Position numbers and translations under genes: made by a program. Of a stretch of DNA of 35,570 nt, positions 26,293-33,784 are shown piece after piece (the stretch's first letter is position 1; every line of letters begins with the position of its first letter). Under the pieces are notes generated by a model, which was not told the DNA's origin, did no database searches, and worked only from the letters and a program-made list of their open reading frames with translations. The DNA comes from Desulfobulbaceae bacterium (lineage in GTDB: Bacteria; Desulfobacterota; Desulfobulbia; Desulfobulbales; Desulfocapsaceae): assembly GCA_003249645.1 (NCBI GenBank), contig QKIH01000088.1, forward strand, positions 1 to 35,570. Direction: 5' to 3'.

Positions 26293-27132
26293 TTAGAATA
26301 TTTTTAGTTGATGCAGATAATGCGTCAGTCCTTCAACCCATCCGGCAGGGCCTTCATGCTCAGTGTAATAGGTCTGTTTTGTTTTTACCAGCTCCGGAAA
26401 TGCATGAACCGGTGACTTGATGACAACGGACAGATCACTGTTTTCAAGCATGTCCTTGTCATTGCCGCTGTCTCCAAGGGCGAGAGACAAAATCTGTTTT
26501 TCAGGGAACTGCTGTCGGTAAAGCTGCACCAGCCAATTCATGGCCGAACTTTTGTCTGTTTTTCCGCCGACATGTAAAAAACGTCCTCCTGCAAGAATAA
26601 CCGCTTCGAGTTTTTCAAGTTGTTTAATAAACAATCTCTTCTCTGTTTCCGTTCCTTTCCATGTCCCAGGTTCATTAAATTCTCTGGCCATGGCAAGTTC
26701 GGCATTTTGCACAGACAGACCTGTAGCCGATGCAAGTTCTTCAATACTCATATTGGAGAAGCCATGAAATTTTGACTGCAGATCTGGGGGCAGAAGACCG
26801 ATTTTCTCAAGCCAGTTACGGCGTGACAGGCAAAAAGTCTTGCAGCGATAGCCGTCAGAAAGTGGCAGCTCGGCGGCATCGGTAAACTTGATGTCCTCAG
26901 GCATATAGACTGCTGCACCGTTTTCGACGATGAAGGGATCAGAGTTGCCGAGGTTCTGTCGCAGAACCAGCAGCTCTGCTCTTGTTTTGCTGGTGTTTGG
27001 AATGACTGGGAAATTACGGGCTTTCAGTTTCTTTAGAAGTGCTGTTGCCGGCTCAAACGAATAGCTGTAATGATCAAGCAGTGAGCCGTCAAGATCAGTA
27101 AAAATAAGAAGCAGTAAAGTCTCTGTATTCAT
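26293..27132 (-). CDS. HAD phosphatase, glucosyl/mannosyl-3-phosphoglycerate phosphatase type
   Basis: It would remove phosphate from glucosyl-3-phosphoglycerate to give glucosylglycerate. The 279 residues are a Cof-type HAD enzyme: D13 and D15 in FTDLDGSLLD (nucleophile and general acid), the second motif PNTSKTRAE (45-53), K191 or K194 in VGGKTDKSSAM, and GDSGNDKDML (220-229) for magnesium binding. This layout matches the MPGP family, which also contains GpgP. The adjacent GT81-like synthase supports glucosyl rather than mannosyl substrate. It is the first gene of a three-gene operon; a candidate promoter lies about 30 bases upstream. Confidence 0.82.
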   Translation of the reverse strand: MNTETLLLLIFTDLDGSLLDHYSYSFEPATALLKKLKARNFPVIPNTSKTRAELLVLRQNLGNSDPFIVENGAAVYMPEDIKFTDAAELPLSDGYRCKTFCLSRRNWLEKIGLLPPDLQSKFHGFSNMSIEELASATGLSVQNAELAMAREFNEPGTWKGTETEKRLFIKQLEKLEAVILAGGRFLHVGGKTDKSSAMNWLVQLYRQQFPEKQILSLALGDSGNDKDMLENSDLSVVIKSPVHAFPELVKTKQTYYTEHEGPAGWVEGLTHYLHQLKIF

Positions 27133-27162
27133 AGGCAGGTGATTTGTAAGGAATAATCAAAC

Positions 27163-27190
27163 ACTATAATCCTATATCAACAGGGGGCAA
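27163..27190 (-). promoter_or_regulatory. candidate promoter of the glucosylglycerate operon
   Basis: On the minus strand TTGCCC (27190-27185) and TATAGT (27168-27163) are 16 bases apart, about 30 bases upstream of the phosphatase start, in the 171-base gap after the DUF362 gene. Spacing is one short of optimal. If real, this makes the three-gene cassette an independent transcription unit, possibly responsive to salt stress. Confidence 0.35.
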
Positions 27191-27303
27191 GCAGTTCTGA
27201 TTACAAATGAAAAAGCTCAATGGCTCTCTTTTGTGCTACAGGGGCAGTAACAGAGGCCCAGCAATGGATGGTCGCGAAATAACTGCGTGAGATGAGACAG
27301 GGA

Positions 27304-28128
27304 TCAGTGGACGGTTTCGACTATTTGCAGATGGTATTTTGATGCGCGGCCAAGTATCCCGTCTGCCAGTGCAATATGATCGATCTGCTGCCAGTATTTT
27401 CCCAATAATGAAGTTCCATAGGCATCTATGGCAACCGGATCTTTTCCTGCTGCCAGCATATTTACCGGAGGGTTGCAGGTGGCGCCTCTCAGATGTGATT
27501 CTGCCATTCCGATAGTGGCATCGAGGATGGTATAATCGGGAGTTCGATAACAATTGAGATCGAAGATTGCTCGATGAATGTCACGATGAAATGAAGACTT
27601 TTTACAGTAGCCTCCTTTCTGATAATGTGAAGGCGGAGGGCAGCCCATCATATTTTTCATGGTCAGTGTTACATCGGCAAGGGTATGAACTTTTAATACC
27701 GGGACGGAAAGAAGAAAGGCATCATCGAGTATTTTCGGCAGGTGCATTTCCGGCCAGCGTCGGCATTGCGGGTTGCTTTTAGTGATGATCTCTTCGTGGT
27801 TAAGGTCTATGAGCTCTACACCGGTATCATGGGCAAGCCCGGTATAACCGAGTGTTTCAAAGCAATGGAACGTCTCATATTCTTTGGCACCGGTTCCTTC
27901 ACCTATAATGATCTTTTTTGCCGGAAGTGCAGCCTGCAGATAGCTGACGATCTGCCGCACCAGTTCAACCGGTGTAGTAACCGGAGGAGCAATGGCTTCG
28001 ACCAGGTTGGGTTTGATCAGGATGGTGCCATATCCTCTGGCGCAGTCTATGAGATCACAGTTTTCCAGCAGTTCAGGAACAGAACTGTTCCAGCTCTCAA
28101 ATTCTTTTACAAAAATTGTTGCTGTCAT
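27304..28128 (-). CDS. DUF362-domain protein
   Basis: This is a DUF362-family protein of unknown biochemical function. The 274 residues contain the family features: ILIKPNLVEA near 45-55, IIIGEGTGAKEYE, DLNHEEI, KVHTLADVTLTMKNMMGCPP in the middle, and AGKDPVAIDAYGTSLLG near the C-terminus. Some family members carry a ferredoxin domain; here no 4Fe-4S cluster motif is seen. The ATG at 28128 overlaps the lptG stop by one base (TAATG), so the two are coupled; a longer upstream reading within lptG lacks any family match. Its relation to LPS export is unclear. Confidence 0.82.
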   Translation of the reverse strand: MTATIFVKEFESWNSSVPELLENCDLIDCARGYGTILIKPNLVEAIAPPVTTPVELVRQIVSYLQAALPAKKIIIGEGTGAKEYETFHCFETLGYTGLAHDTGVELIDLNHEEIITKSNPQCRRWPEMHLPKILDDAFLLSVPVLKVHTLADVTLTMKNMMGCPPPSHYQKGGYCKKSSFHRDIHRAIFDLNCYRTPDYTILDATIGMAESHLRGATCNPPVNMLAAGKDPVAIDAYGTSLLGKYWQQIDHIALADGILGRASKYHLQIVETVH

Positions 28129-29207
28129 TACTGATTCTGTTTGTAAAGCATATAGAGCCCGGCAGAAGAAAAGATCAGATGAATGACTGTGCCTGAGAGC
28201 AGCGGCGAAACGGCACCAGCACCGGCAAGCGACTGCAGGGCTCCCCAGATACCCCAGGCGAGAAAGGCCATGCCGCAGCTGATAGGGATAGCGATGGATA
28301 GATCGCGGCCCCACTTTGCATAGGTGAGCAGTAGTATTGGCAGTCCCATGAGCAGCAGGGGAAGGCCTAGGAATATGTATGAAAGTCGTCCGGAAAAATC
28401 AGCCCACGCTTTTGTTTTCTGCTGTTCAGACTCCTGTTTGAAAATATTCTGAAAAAGCTGTGTGATTGAGAGTGCAGCAAAATCATATTGCGGTATGAGG
28501 AAGTTTTCAGGTTTTTCCGGCAGTGACCGGCGGGTTTCTGTGAACGGTGTTGTGACATACTCTCCGTTTTTCACAAACTGGGTCTGGCCAATTTTCAATA
28601 CCCATTGATCATGGTCATAGTAAGCTTCATCAGCTGAGAGAAGCATTTCAAGATTATGATTTTCATCCCATCGTGAGTAACTGAAATCACGGAAGAAAAG
28701 CTTCTCCTGGTTTTCCCATTTAAACGAATAAAAACCTTCCTTGCCTTTAAAGTAATACCTGCCGTTACGGTAGATGCCGAGCTGGATTTTTCCTTTTACC
28801 TGTTCAAACCATATATTATTGGTGGTGGCGATGGTATACGGCAGCAGCCATTGAGCAACCGCCAGAAAGAGCAGGGTTGCTCCGATGCCGGCCAGGATGA
28901 TCGGTTTGACAATCGTTTTTAATGGGATGCCGCCTGCTTTGAGGGCGACAAGTTCGTGATTGTGGTTGAGAATACCAAGGGCTATGACGCCGGACAATAA
29001 TATGAGAATCGGGCTTAATTGATCGACGATGAATGGCAGGTTAAGAGAAAAATATTCAAGAGCAAGCCCTATGGATTTTCCACGAGATTGAAAATCATCA
29101 ATCTTTTCGAAAAAGTCGATCAAGACATAGAGTGAGACAAAAGCGATGTTCAGGGTAAAAAAGTATTTCGTATATTGGGATATCAGATAACGATCTAGCA
29201 GCTTCAA
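28128..29207 (-). CDS. lptG: LPS export ABC transporter permease LptG (LptF/LptG family)
   Basis: LptF and LptG form the membrane core of the LptB2FG transporter that extracts lipopolysaccharide from the inner membrane. The 359 residues have the family layout: first helices around 14-35 and 50-80, a conserved coupling segment HELVALKAGGIPLKTIVKP (about 84-102), a large periplasmic beta-jellyroll domain (about 125-265), and three C-terminal membrane helices. Family members are hard to separate by sequence alone; LptG fits better than LptF on overall pattern. No lptF gene is adjacent here, as it would be in many genomes, and crcB occupies the place upstream. Confidence 0.85.
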   Translation of the reverse strand: MKLLDRYLISQYTKYFFTLNIAFVSLYVLIDFFEKIDDFQSRGKSIGLALEYFSLNLPFIVDQLSPILILLSGVIALGILNHNHELVALKAGGIPLKTIVKPIILAGIGATLLFLAVAQWLLPYTIATTNNIWFEQVKGKIQLGIYRNGRYYFKGKEGFYSFKWENQEKLFFRDFSYSRWDENHNLEMLLSADEAYYDHDQWVLKIGQTQFVKNGEYVTTPFTETRRSLPEKPENFLIPQYDFAALSITQLFQNIFKQESEQQKTKAWADFSGRLSYIFLGLPLLLMGLPILLLTYAKWGRDLSIAIPISCGMAFLAWGIWGALQSLAGAGAVSPLLSGTVIHLIFSSAGLYMLYKQNQ

Positions 29208-29216
29208 CGGTAACCC

Positions 29217-29597
29217 CTATGGACGGATAATTCGGTTTGCGAGCATAAAACCTGCCAGTACCATCGTCAGTCCCACCAGGTTGGAGGCGATAATATACCC
29301 TATTGCGTGATATGGTTCACCTACTTTCAAAAGCTGAACGCTTTCACGTGCAAAGGTAGAAAAGGTTGTAAAACCGCCTAAAAATCCTGTGAAAAGAAAA
29401 AGTCTGAATTCATGGCTGATATGAAATTTTTCGAAGTAGCCCCAAAAAAAACCGATCAGCAGACAGCCTAGTATATTAGCAAAAAAAGTTCCCAGGGGAA
29501 ATTCGAGTGTCGATAACTTTTCTGCTCCCATTGCTAAACTGTAGCGGGCAACTGCGCCAAGTCCTCCACCAATTGCGATAGCAAATATCCCGGTCAT
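29217..29597 (-). CDS. crcB: fluoride ion channel CrcB/FluC
   Basis: It exports fluoride as a dual-topology dimer in the inner membrane. The 126 residues have four hydrophobic segments and the family motifs GGGLGAVARYSLAMG (10-24), FPLGTFFANILGCLLIGFF and the central GFLGGFTTFSTFARESV, which holds the sodium- and fluoride-coordinating residues. The start is ATG after AAAGGA. It lies 9 bases before lptG in the same direction. No fluoride riboswitch pattern is visible in the region upstream. Confidence 0.95.
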   Translation of the reverse strand: MTGIFAIAIGGGLGAVARYSLAMGAEKLSTLEFPLGTFFANILGCLLIGFFWGYFEKFHISHEFRLFLFTGFLGGFTTFSTFARESVQLLKVGEPYHAIGYIIASNLVGLTMVLAGFMLANRIIRP

Positions 29598-30034
29598 GAT
29601 TATCCTTTAATGGCATTTTTATCTTGTTTCAGAGACCTGTTGCATTTTGTAGGTACCATCATCGCTGCCTTCCGTCAAGAGTACCGCTTGGGTCAATCAG
29701 GTCCAGATTTTTTCTGATCTGAAATAATTAAGGGGGCAGTTGGGGCGTTTGCTTGTGCTGATTGGTTATACTCTATCTTGCTTTTTTAATATGAAATATG
29801 GTAAAATGCGGTTTTGTGTTGCGCTGATAACTTCTGGGGGATACGCGGTTTTATACGGTTGTCAGGGTATTTTTTGCTCCATCATGTTCCCTGCAAGAGA
29901 TGGGGTCGGACTCAACAGGAGGTTGTGGCATCACACCGAAAATAAACGATTTCTGATGATGATCTGATTTGAGATTGTTGATGTTTTTGAAATTGTTTTG
30001 TTAGGAATGAGGTGTTTGTCACTGTTACCACTTG
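29598..30034. other. 437-base gap between divergent crcB and DHH genes
   Basis: No gene with convincing support. A 75-codon reading frame (29740-29967, plus strand, TTG start) has no family resemblance or ribosome-binding site. A short minus-strand stretch at 29659-29721 would read like the C-terminal end of an FAD-linked oxidase and may be a gene remnant. A promoter for each of the divergent genes must lie here, but no hexamer pair is clear; TTGACG on the minus strand is the best -35-like site. Confidence 0.5.
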
Positions 30035-31054
30035 ATGGCTTCAAAACAAAGTAAATTTAATTATTCTAAGTGCGAACCAACCTATCGCAAAGCTGCCAAA
30101 GACAGATTACAGGAATTCTGGGATGTATTTGAAAAAGAAGATCAGGTATTGGTCTGCATAAATGCCGATCCTGATTCTCTTGCCTGTGCACTGGCTATAA
30201 AACGGCTGCTGCGGTATCGATGCAAATCAGTCACCATAGCTCATCCCAATGAGATCAGCCGGATCAACAACGTCACCATGGTCGAGCGGTTGAAAATACC
30301 GCTGGAAAAAATGCGTAATGTCAAGGCGGATGAGTTTCATAAAAAAATAATTGTTGATTCCCAGCCCGGTCATCATCCGAGTTTTGAGAAAATTGCCTTT
30401 GATGTAATCATTGACCATCACCCTGTTTCAGGGCAATGGGAAGCAAAGTATATCGATATCCGTCCCGATTACGGCGCTGCTTCGACCATGCTGGTTGAAT
30501 ATCTGCGGGCAGCCAAACTTAAACCTTCTGTGGCTCTGGCCACGGCCCTGTTTTACGCAATCAAGGTTGATACACAGAATTTTGAGATGTCGGGGACTCC
30601 AGCTGATGGTATCTCGTTCAAGTATCTGTTTGATATTGCCAACAAGAGTCTGGTGCGTAAATTTGAGATGGCTGATTTGCGGCGTTCGGAATTGAAATAT
30701 TTCACTGTTGCACTGAATGAACTCAAATATTCAAAGGGGCGATATTTTACCCATGTCGGCAAGGTGAGAAGCCCTGACCTGCTGGTTGTTGTAGCAGATT
30801 TTCTCAATCATGTCGGTGAAATCGGCTGGGTGTTTGTTTCCGGTATCTATAATGAGAAGCTGGTGGTTATTTTCCGCTGTGACGGCTATCGTAAAAATGC
30901 CGGAAAGCTTGCCAGCAAGATATTCGGACAACTCGGTTCTGCAGGTGGTCACAAGGAATCTGCCAGAGCGGAAGTTCCTCTCAAAAATCTGGAGCCTACA
31001 GATAAAGAGTTCTCATCCGACATGCTCAAACGCCTTATCATGCGTCACATATGA
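30035..31054 (+). CDS. DHH/DHHA1 phosphoesterase (NrnA-like)
   Basis: The family includes NrnA, which degrades nanoRNA and dephosphorylates pAp, and related c-di-AMP phosphodiesterases. The 339 residues have the DHH domain with ADPDSL (44-49), D108 (IIVDSQPGHHP) and IDHHP (126-130), plus a C-terminal DHHA1 domain ending in GSAGGHKESARAEVPLKN. The first metal motif usually reads HxNPDGD or similar; here the His position reads Asn (N43), so metal binding may differ. The ATG at 30035 is one codon after a TTG; no strong ribosome-binding site is seen. A terminator follows. Substrate cannot be told from sequence. Confidence 0.82.
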   Translation: MASKQSKFNYSKCEPTYRKAAKDRLQEFWDVFEKEDQVLVCINADPDSLACALAIKRLLRYRCKSVTIAHPNEISRINNVTMVERLKIPLEKMRNVKADEFHKKIIVDSQPGHHPSFEKIAFDVIIDHHPVSGQWEAKYIDIRPDYGAASTMLVEYLRAAKLKPSVALATALFYAIKVDTQNFEMSGTPADGISFKYLFDIANKSLVRKFEMADLRRSELKYFTVALNELKYSKGRYFTHVGKVRSPDLLVVVADFLNHVGEIGWVFVSGIYNEKLVVIFRCDGYRKNAGKLASKIFGQLGSAGGHKESARAEVPLKNLEPTDKEFSSDMLKRLIMRHI

Positions 31055-31057
31055 CTT

Positions 31058-31100
31058 ATTGCCTCTTTTATTATTTTTTAGAGAAAAAAGAGGCAATTTT
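31058..31100 (+). terminator. terminator after the DHH gene
   Basis: A perfect 12-bp stem ATTGCCTCTTTT / AAAAGAGGCAAT (31058-31069 with 31086-31097) closes a 16-base A/T-rich loop and runs into TTTT. It starts four bases after the DHH stop codon and separates that gene from the glgC pair. Confidence 0.78.
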
Positions 31101-31111
31101 GTTACATCTTC

Positions 31112-31140
31112 TTGAACCTAAACGGAAGATGGCCTATCAT
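31112..31140 (+). promoter_or_regulatory. candidate promoter for the glgC pair
   Basis: TTGAAC (31112-31117) and TATCAT (31135-31140) are exactly 17 bases apart, directly after the DHH terminator and 88 bases before the first glgC-like gene. Prediction from hexamers only. Confidence 0.45.
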
Positions 31141-31227
31141 AAGCGCCATATCATAGACAAGCTGTTTTCTGTGGAAGAAAAAATCACTTTAGTTGTTTAA
31201 GCTATCTTAACTGCTCGAGGGTGTTTA

Positions 31228-32490
31228 ATGCAGAGACAACAAACACTGGCGCTGGTTCTTGCCGGCGGACGTGCTGATGAACTGAACGTTCTCACATATT
31301 ACAGGCCGAAGGCCTCTGTGCCGTTCGGCGGTCTGGCCCGGGTGATCGATTTTGCTCTATCTAATCTGATGAACTCCGGTATTGAACAGGTGGCAATCCT
31401 CAGTCAATACCGAAGCTACTCTCTTATCAATCATATAGGTACCGGTGCTGCCTGGGACATGCTTGGCCGAAACCGTTCTGTCTCCATCCTGCCGCCGTTT
31501 ATCGACAGCGAACAGAATGACTGGTACCGCGGCTCGGCTGATGCCGTCTACAAGAATATCGATTTTGTTCAGTATCACGATCCCAGCGAGATTCTTATTC
31601 TTTCAGGTGACCACATTTACCAGATGGATTATCGGGATGTGATCGATTATCACCGGCGTAAAGACGCAGATCTTACTGTAGTCTGTAAAAAGGTGGACAG
31701 AAAAGGCGGTCATCGGTTCGGCATGGCTCATCTCGATGAGGAAGACGGTGAATTGGGTGGCCGGGTCCTGAATTATCAGGAGAAGCACGCATCTCCTGAG
31801 GGGGAGTGGTCGAGTCTTACTGTGCTTTGTTTCAAACCTGACGTGCTTTATCAGGCACTTGAAGAAAATCAGGGTGACAGCACCTTTGAATTCGGCATGA
31901 ATGTTATTCCTCGTCTGCTTGCCCAGAAGAAAAAAATCTACGGATACAAATTCGGCGGTTATTGGGGGTATACCAGAACGGTTAAGGAGTTCTGGCAGGC
32001 AAATATGGACCTGCTCGGTGAAAATCCGCTAATAGATATGGAAAAGTGGGGTGTCAGAACGAATCTTGATCACCGTGATGTCCGTGACTATCAGCCGAGT
32101 ATTATCGGCAGTGAGGCCAAGGTTACCAATAGCCTGATTTACAATGGCTGCCATATTGAAGGGGAAGTGAAAAATTCAATTATTTTTCCTGGTGTTACCG
32201 TCGGCCGAGGCTCGTTGATTGAGGACTCGGTGATCTTTTTCAATAATCTGATCGGAGAGAACTGCCGTCTTAAAAAAACCATTTCCGACGTCAATACCCG
32301 CTATGAAAGAAATATTGAAATAGGTTTTCTTGACGGGGAAACTGAAAAAGAAATAGCCGTTATCGGATGGAATAACATTGTCCCCGATGGAGTGGTGCTG
32401 GGACGCGGTGTGACTGTTTCACCAAAGCTCAAGCCGGAAAAATGGCCGACAGTAGTTGAAGCGGGGAGGGTGCTCAGATGTCTAGATTAA
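31228..32490 (+). CDS. GlgC-like protein with degraded catalytic motifs (possible regulatory subunit)
   Basis: It is homologous to glucose-1-phosphate adenylyltransferase over 420 residues: PKASVPFGGLARVIDFALSN, SADAVYKN, SGDHIYQMDY (D128 present) and a left-handed beta-helix C-terminal region. But key sites are changed. The nucleotide loop GGxGxRL reads GGRADEL (13-19), so the second Gly and the Arg are lost. The YWRDVGT motif reads YWGYTRT (245-251), and SMGIYVF reads SLTVLCF. EKP survives as EKH (185-187). This suggests weak or no catalysis and a role as partner of the next protein, like GlgD or the plant large subunit. Its last codons overlap the next gene by 13 bases. Confidence 0.85.
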   Translation: MQRQQTLALVLAGGRADELNVLTYYRPKASVPFGGLARVIDFALSNLMNSGIEQVAILSQYRSYSLINHIGTGAAWDMLGRNRSVSILPPFIDSEQNDWYRGSADAVYKNIDFVQYHDPSEILILSGDHIYQMDYRDVIDYHRRKDADLTVVCKKVDRKGGHRFGMAHLDEEDGELGGRVLNYQEKHASPEGEWSSLTVLCFKPDVLYQALEENQGDSTFEFGMNVIPRLLAQKKKIYGYKFGGYWGYTRTVKEFWQANMDLLGENPLIDMEKWGVRTNLDHRDVRDYQPSIIGSEAKVTNSLIYNGCHIEGEVKNSIIFPGVTVGRGSLIEDSVIFFNNLIGENCRLKKTISDVNTRYERNIEIGFLDGETEKEIAVIGWNNIVPDGVVLGRGVTVSPKLKPEKWPTVVEAGRVLRCLD

Positions 32491-33764
32491 CCGATGCGCT
32501 TGTGCTGCTGCTTGCCGGTGGTGTAGGCAGCAGACTTAATATCCTTGTCCAGAACAGGGCAAAACCGGCTGTCCCTTTTGGCGGTTATTACCGCATTATA
32601 GATTTCAGCCTCAGTAATGTGGTTAATTCAGGACTGAAACGGGTGGGGGTGCTTACCCAGTATAAACCGCTTTCACTGATGACACATCTTGGCAGCGGTG
32701 AAGCCTGGGATCTGACAGGAAGAAGCCGTGGTATTCACATCCTGCCGCCCAGAACCGGCTCGATGGATTCTGACTGGTATCAGGGCACGGCTGATGCGGT
32801 TCGTAGAAATATTGATTTCATCGTGGCAAATCCTTCCGATGAGGTGGTGATTCTCAGCGGCGATCATATTTATCATATGGATTTTGCCGCAATGATTGCC
32901 TATCACCGCTGCAAAAAAGCAGACGTGACCATAGGCATGATGGTGGTACCAAAAAGCGAGATTCACCAGTTTGGCGCAGGGATCACCGATAAGGACAACA
33001 GGATCATCGACTGGGAGGAAAAACCGAAAGAGCCGAAGACCAATCTGGCTTCCATGGGCATCTATGTCTTTGATCGCCAGTACCTGCTGGATGCTCTGGA
33101 AAGAGACAAAAAAGAGATTGATTTCGGTATGCATATTGTGCCCTATGCAATTGAGCATGATAATGTTTTTGCCTATCCGTTTTACGGTTACTGGCGGGAT
33201 GTCGGTACCATTCAGGCGTTCTGGGAGGCTAATATGGACCTGCTGCGCCAAGACAGCGGCATTTCTCCAGAAGAATGGCATATCATGACCAACATCGAAG
33301 AAAACGGCAGGCTTCATGACCGGGCTCCTGCCAAGTACGGTTTCAATGCAGAAGTGAAAAGTTCGATGGTTTCAGCCGGTTGCGTTATCGATGGTACGGT
33401 GATTAATTCCATTCTTTCACCGGGCGTTATTGTTGAAAAGGGTGCTGTGGTGAAAGATTCAATCCTCTTTCAGGATTGTGTGGTCAAAAGCGGTGCTTCC
33501 GTTGACCTTGCAATATTTGATAAGGGCGTAGAGGTGTTTGAAAATGCGGTGGTCGGACATGGGGATGGACATGCCACGGTGAATCTTGCTGAGCCGAAAC
33601 ATCTTTATACCGGTATCACCCTGATCGGTAAACGGGCACAGGTTCCGGCAGGCAAAAAAATCGGTCGAAACTGTATTATCAACTCTTACACCCATGCTTC
33701 GGCGTATCCGGGAGTTGATATTACTGATGGAGAGAGTCTCTACCCAGGGGGAGAGGTCTATTAA
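32478..33764 (+). CDS. glgC: glucose-1-phosphate adenylyltransferase (ADP-glucose pyrophosphorylase), catalytic type
   Basis: It makes ADP-glucose from ATP and glucose 1-phosphate for glycogen and related glucosides. The 428 residues carry every standard motif: AGGVGSRL (13-20), RAKPAVPFGGYYRIIDFSLSN, SGDHIYHMD with D129, EKPKEP (171-176), SMGIYVFD and YWRDVGT (238-244), followed by a beta-helix domain with many V/I-rich hexapeptide-like turns (about 300-420). The ATG starts inside the previous gene, 13 bases before its stop. The pair is probably co-expressed and may form a mixed tetramer. An inverted repeat spans its stop codon. Confidence 0.95.
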   Translation: MSRLTDALVLLLAGGVGSRLNILVQNRAKPAVPFGGYYRIIDFSLSNVVNSGLKRVGVLTQYKPLSLMTHLGSGEAWDLTGRSRGIHILPPRTGSMDSDWYQGTADAVRRNIDFIVANPSDEVVILSGDHIYHMDFAAMIAYHRCKKADVTIGMMVVPKSEIHQFGAGITDKDNRIIDWEEKPKEPKTNLASMGIYVFDRQYLLDALERDKKEIDFGMHIVPYAIEHDNVFAYPFYGYWRDVGTIQAFWEANMDLLRQDSGISPEEWHIMTNIEENGRLHDRAPAKYGFNAEVKSSMVSAGCVIDGTVINSILSPGVIVEKGAVVKDSILFQDCVVKSGASVDLAIFDKGVEVFENAVVGHGDGHATVNLAEPKHLYTGITLIGKRAQVPAGKKIGRNCIINSYTHASAYPGVDITDGESLYPGGEVY

Positions 33765-33772
33765 ACCTCTCC
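33750..33772. repeat. inverted repeat across the glgC stop codon
   Basis: GGAGAGGT (33750-33757) pairs with ACCTCTCC (33765-33772) around a 7-base loop. It lies between the convergent glgC and hisC genes. No T tract follows in either direction, so it may be a weak bidirectional terminator or an mRNA 3'-end structure. Confidence 0.4.
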
Positions 33773-33784
33773 ACGTGGCAGGTG

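Noticed and set aside
29598..29740. A possible fluoride riboswitch upstream of crcB.
   Set aside because: The region was read on the minus strand; neither the conserved GATG-containing pseudoknot pattern nor the usual downstream arm is present.
29740..29967. A 75-codon plus-strand frame.
   Set aside because: TTG start, no ribosome-binding site, no family resemblance, and low-complexity hydrophobic composition.
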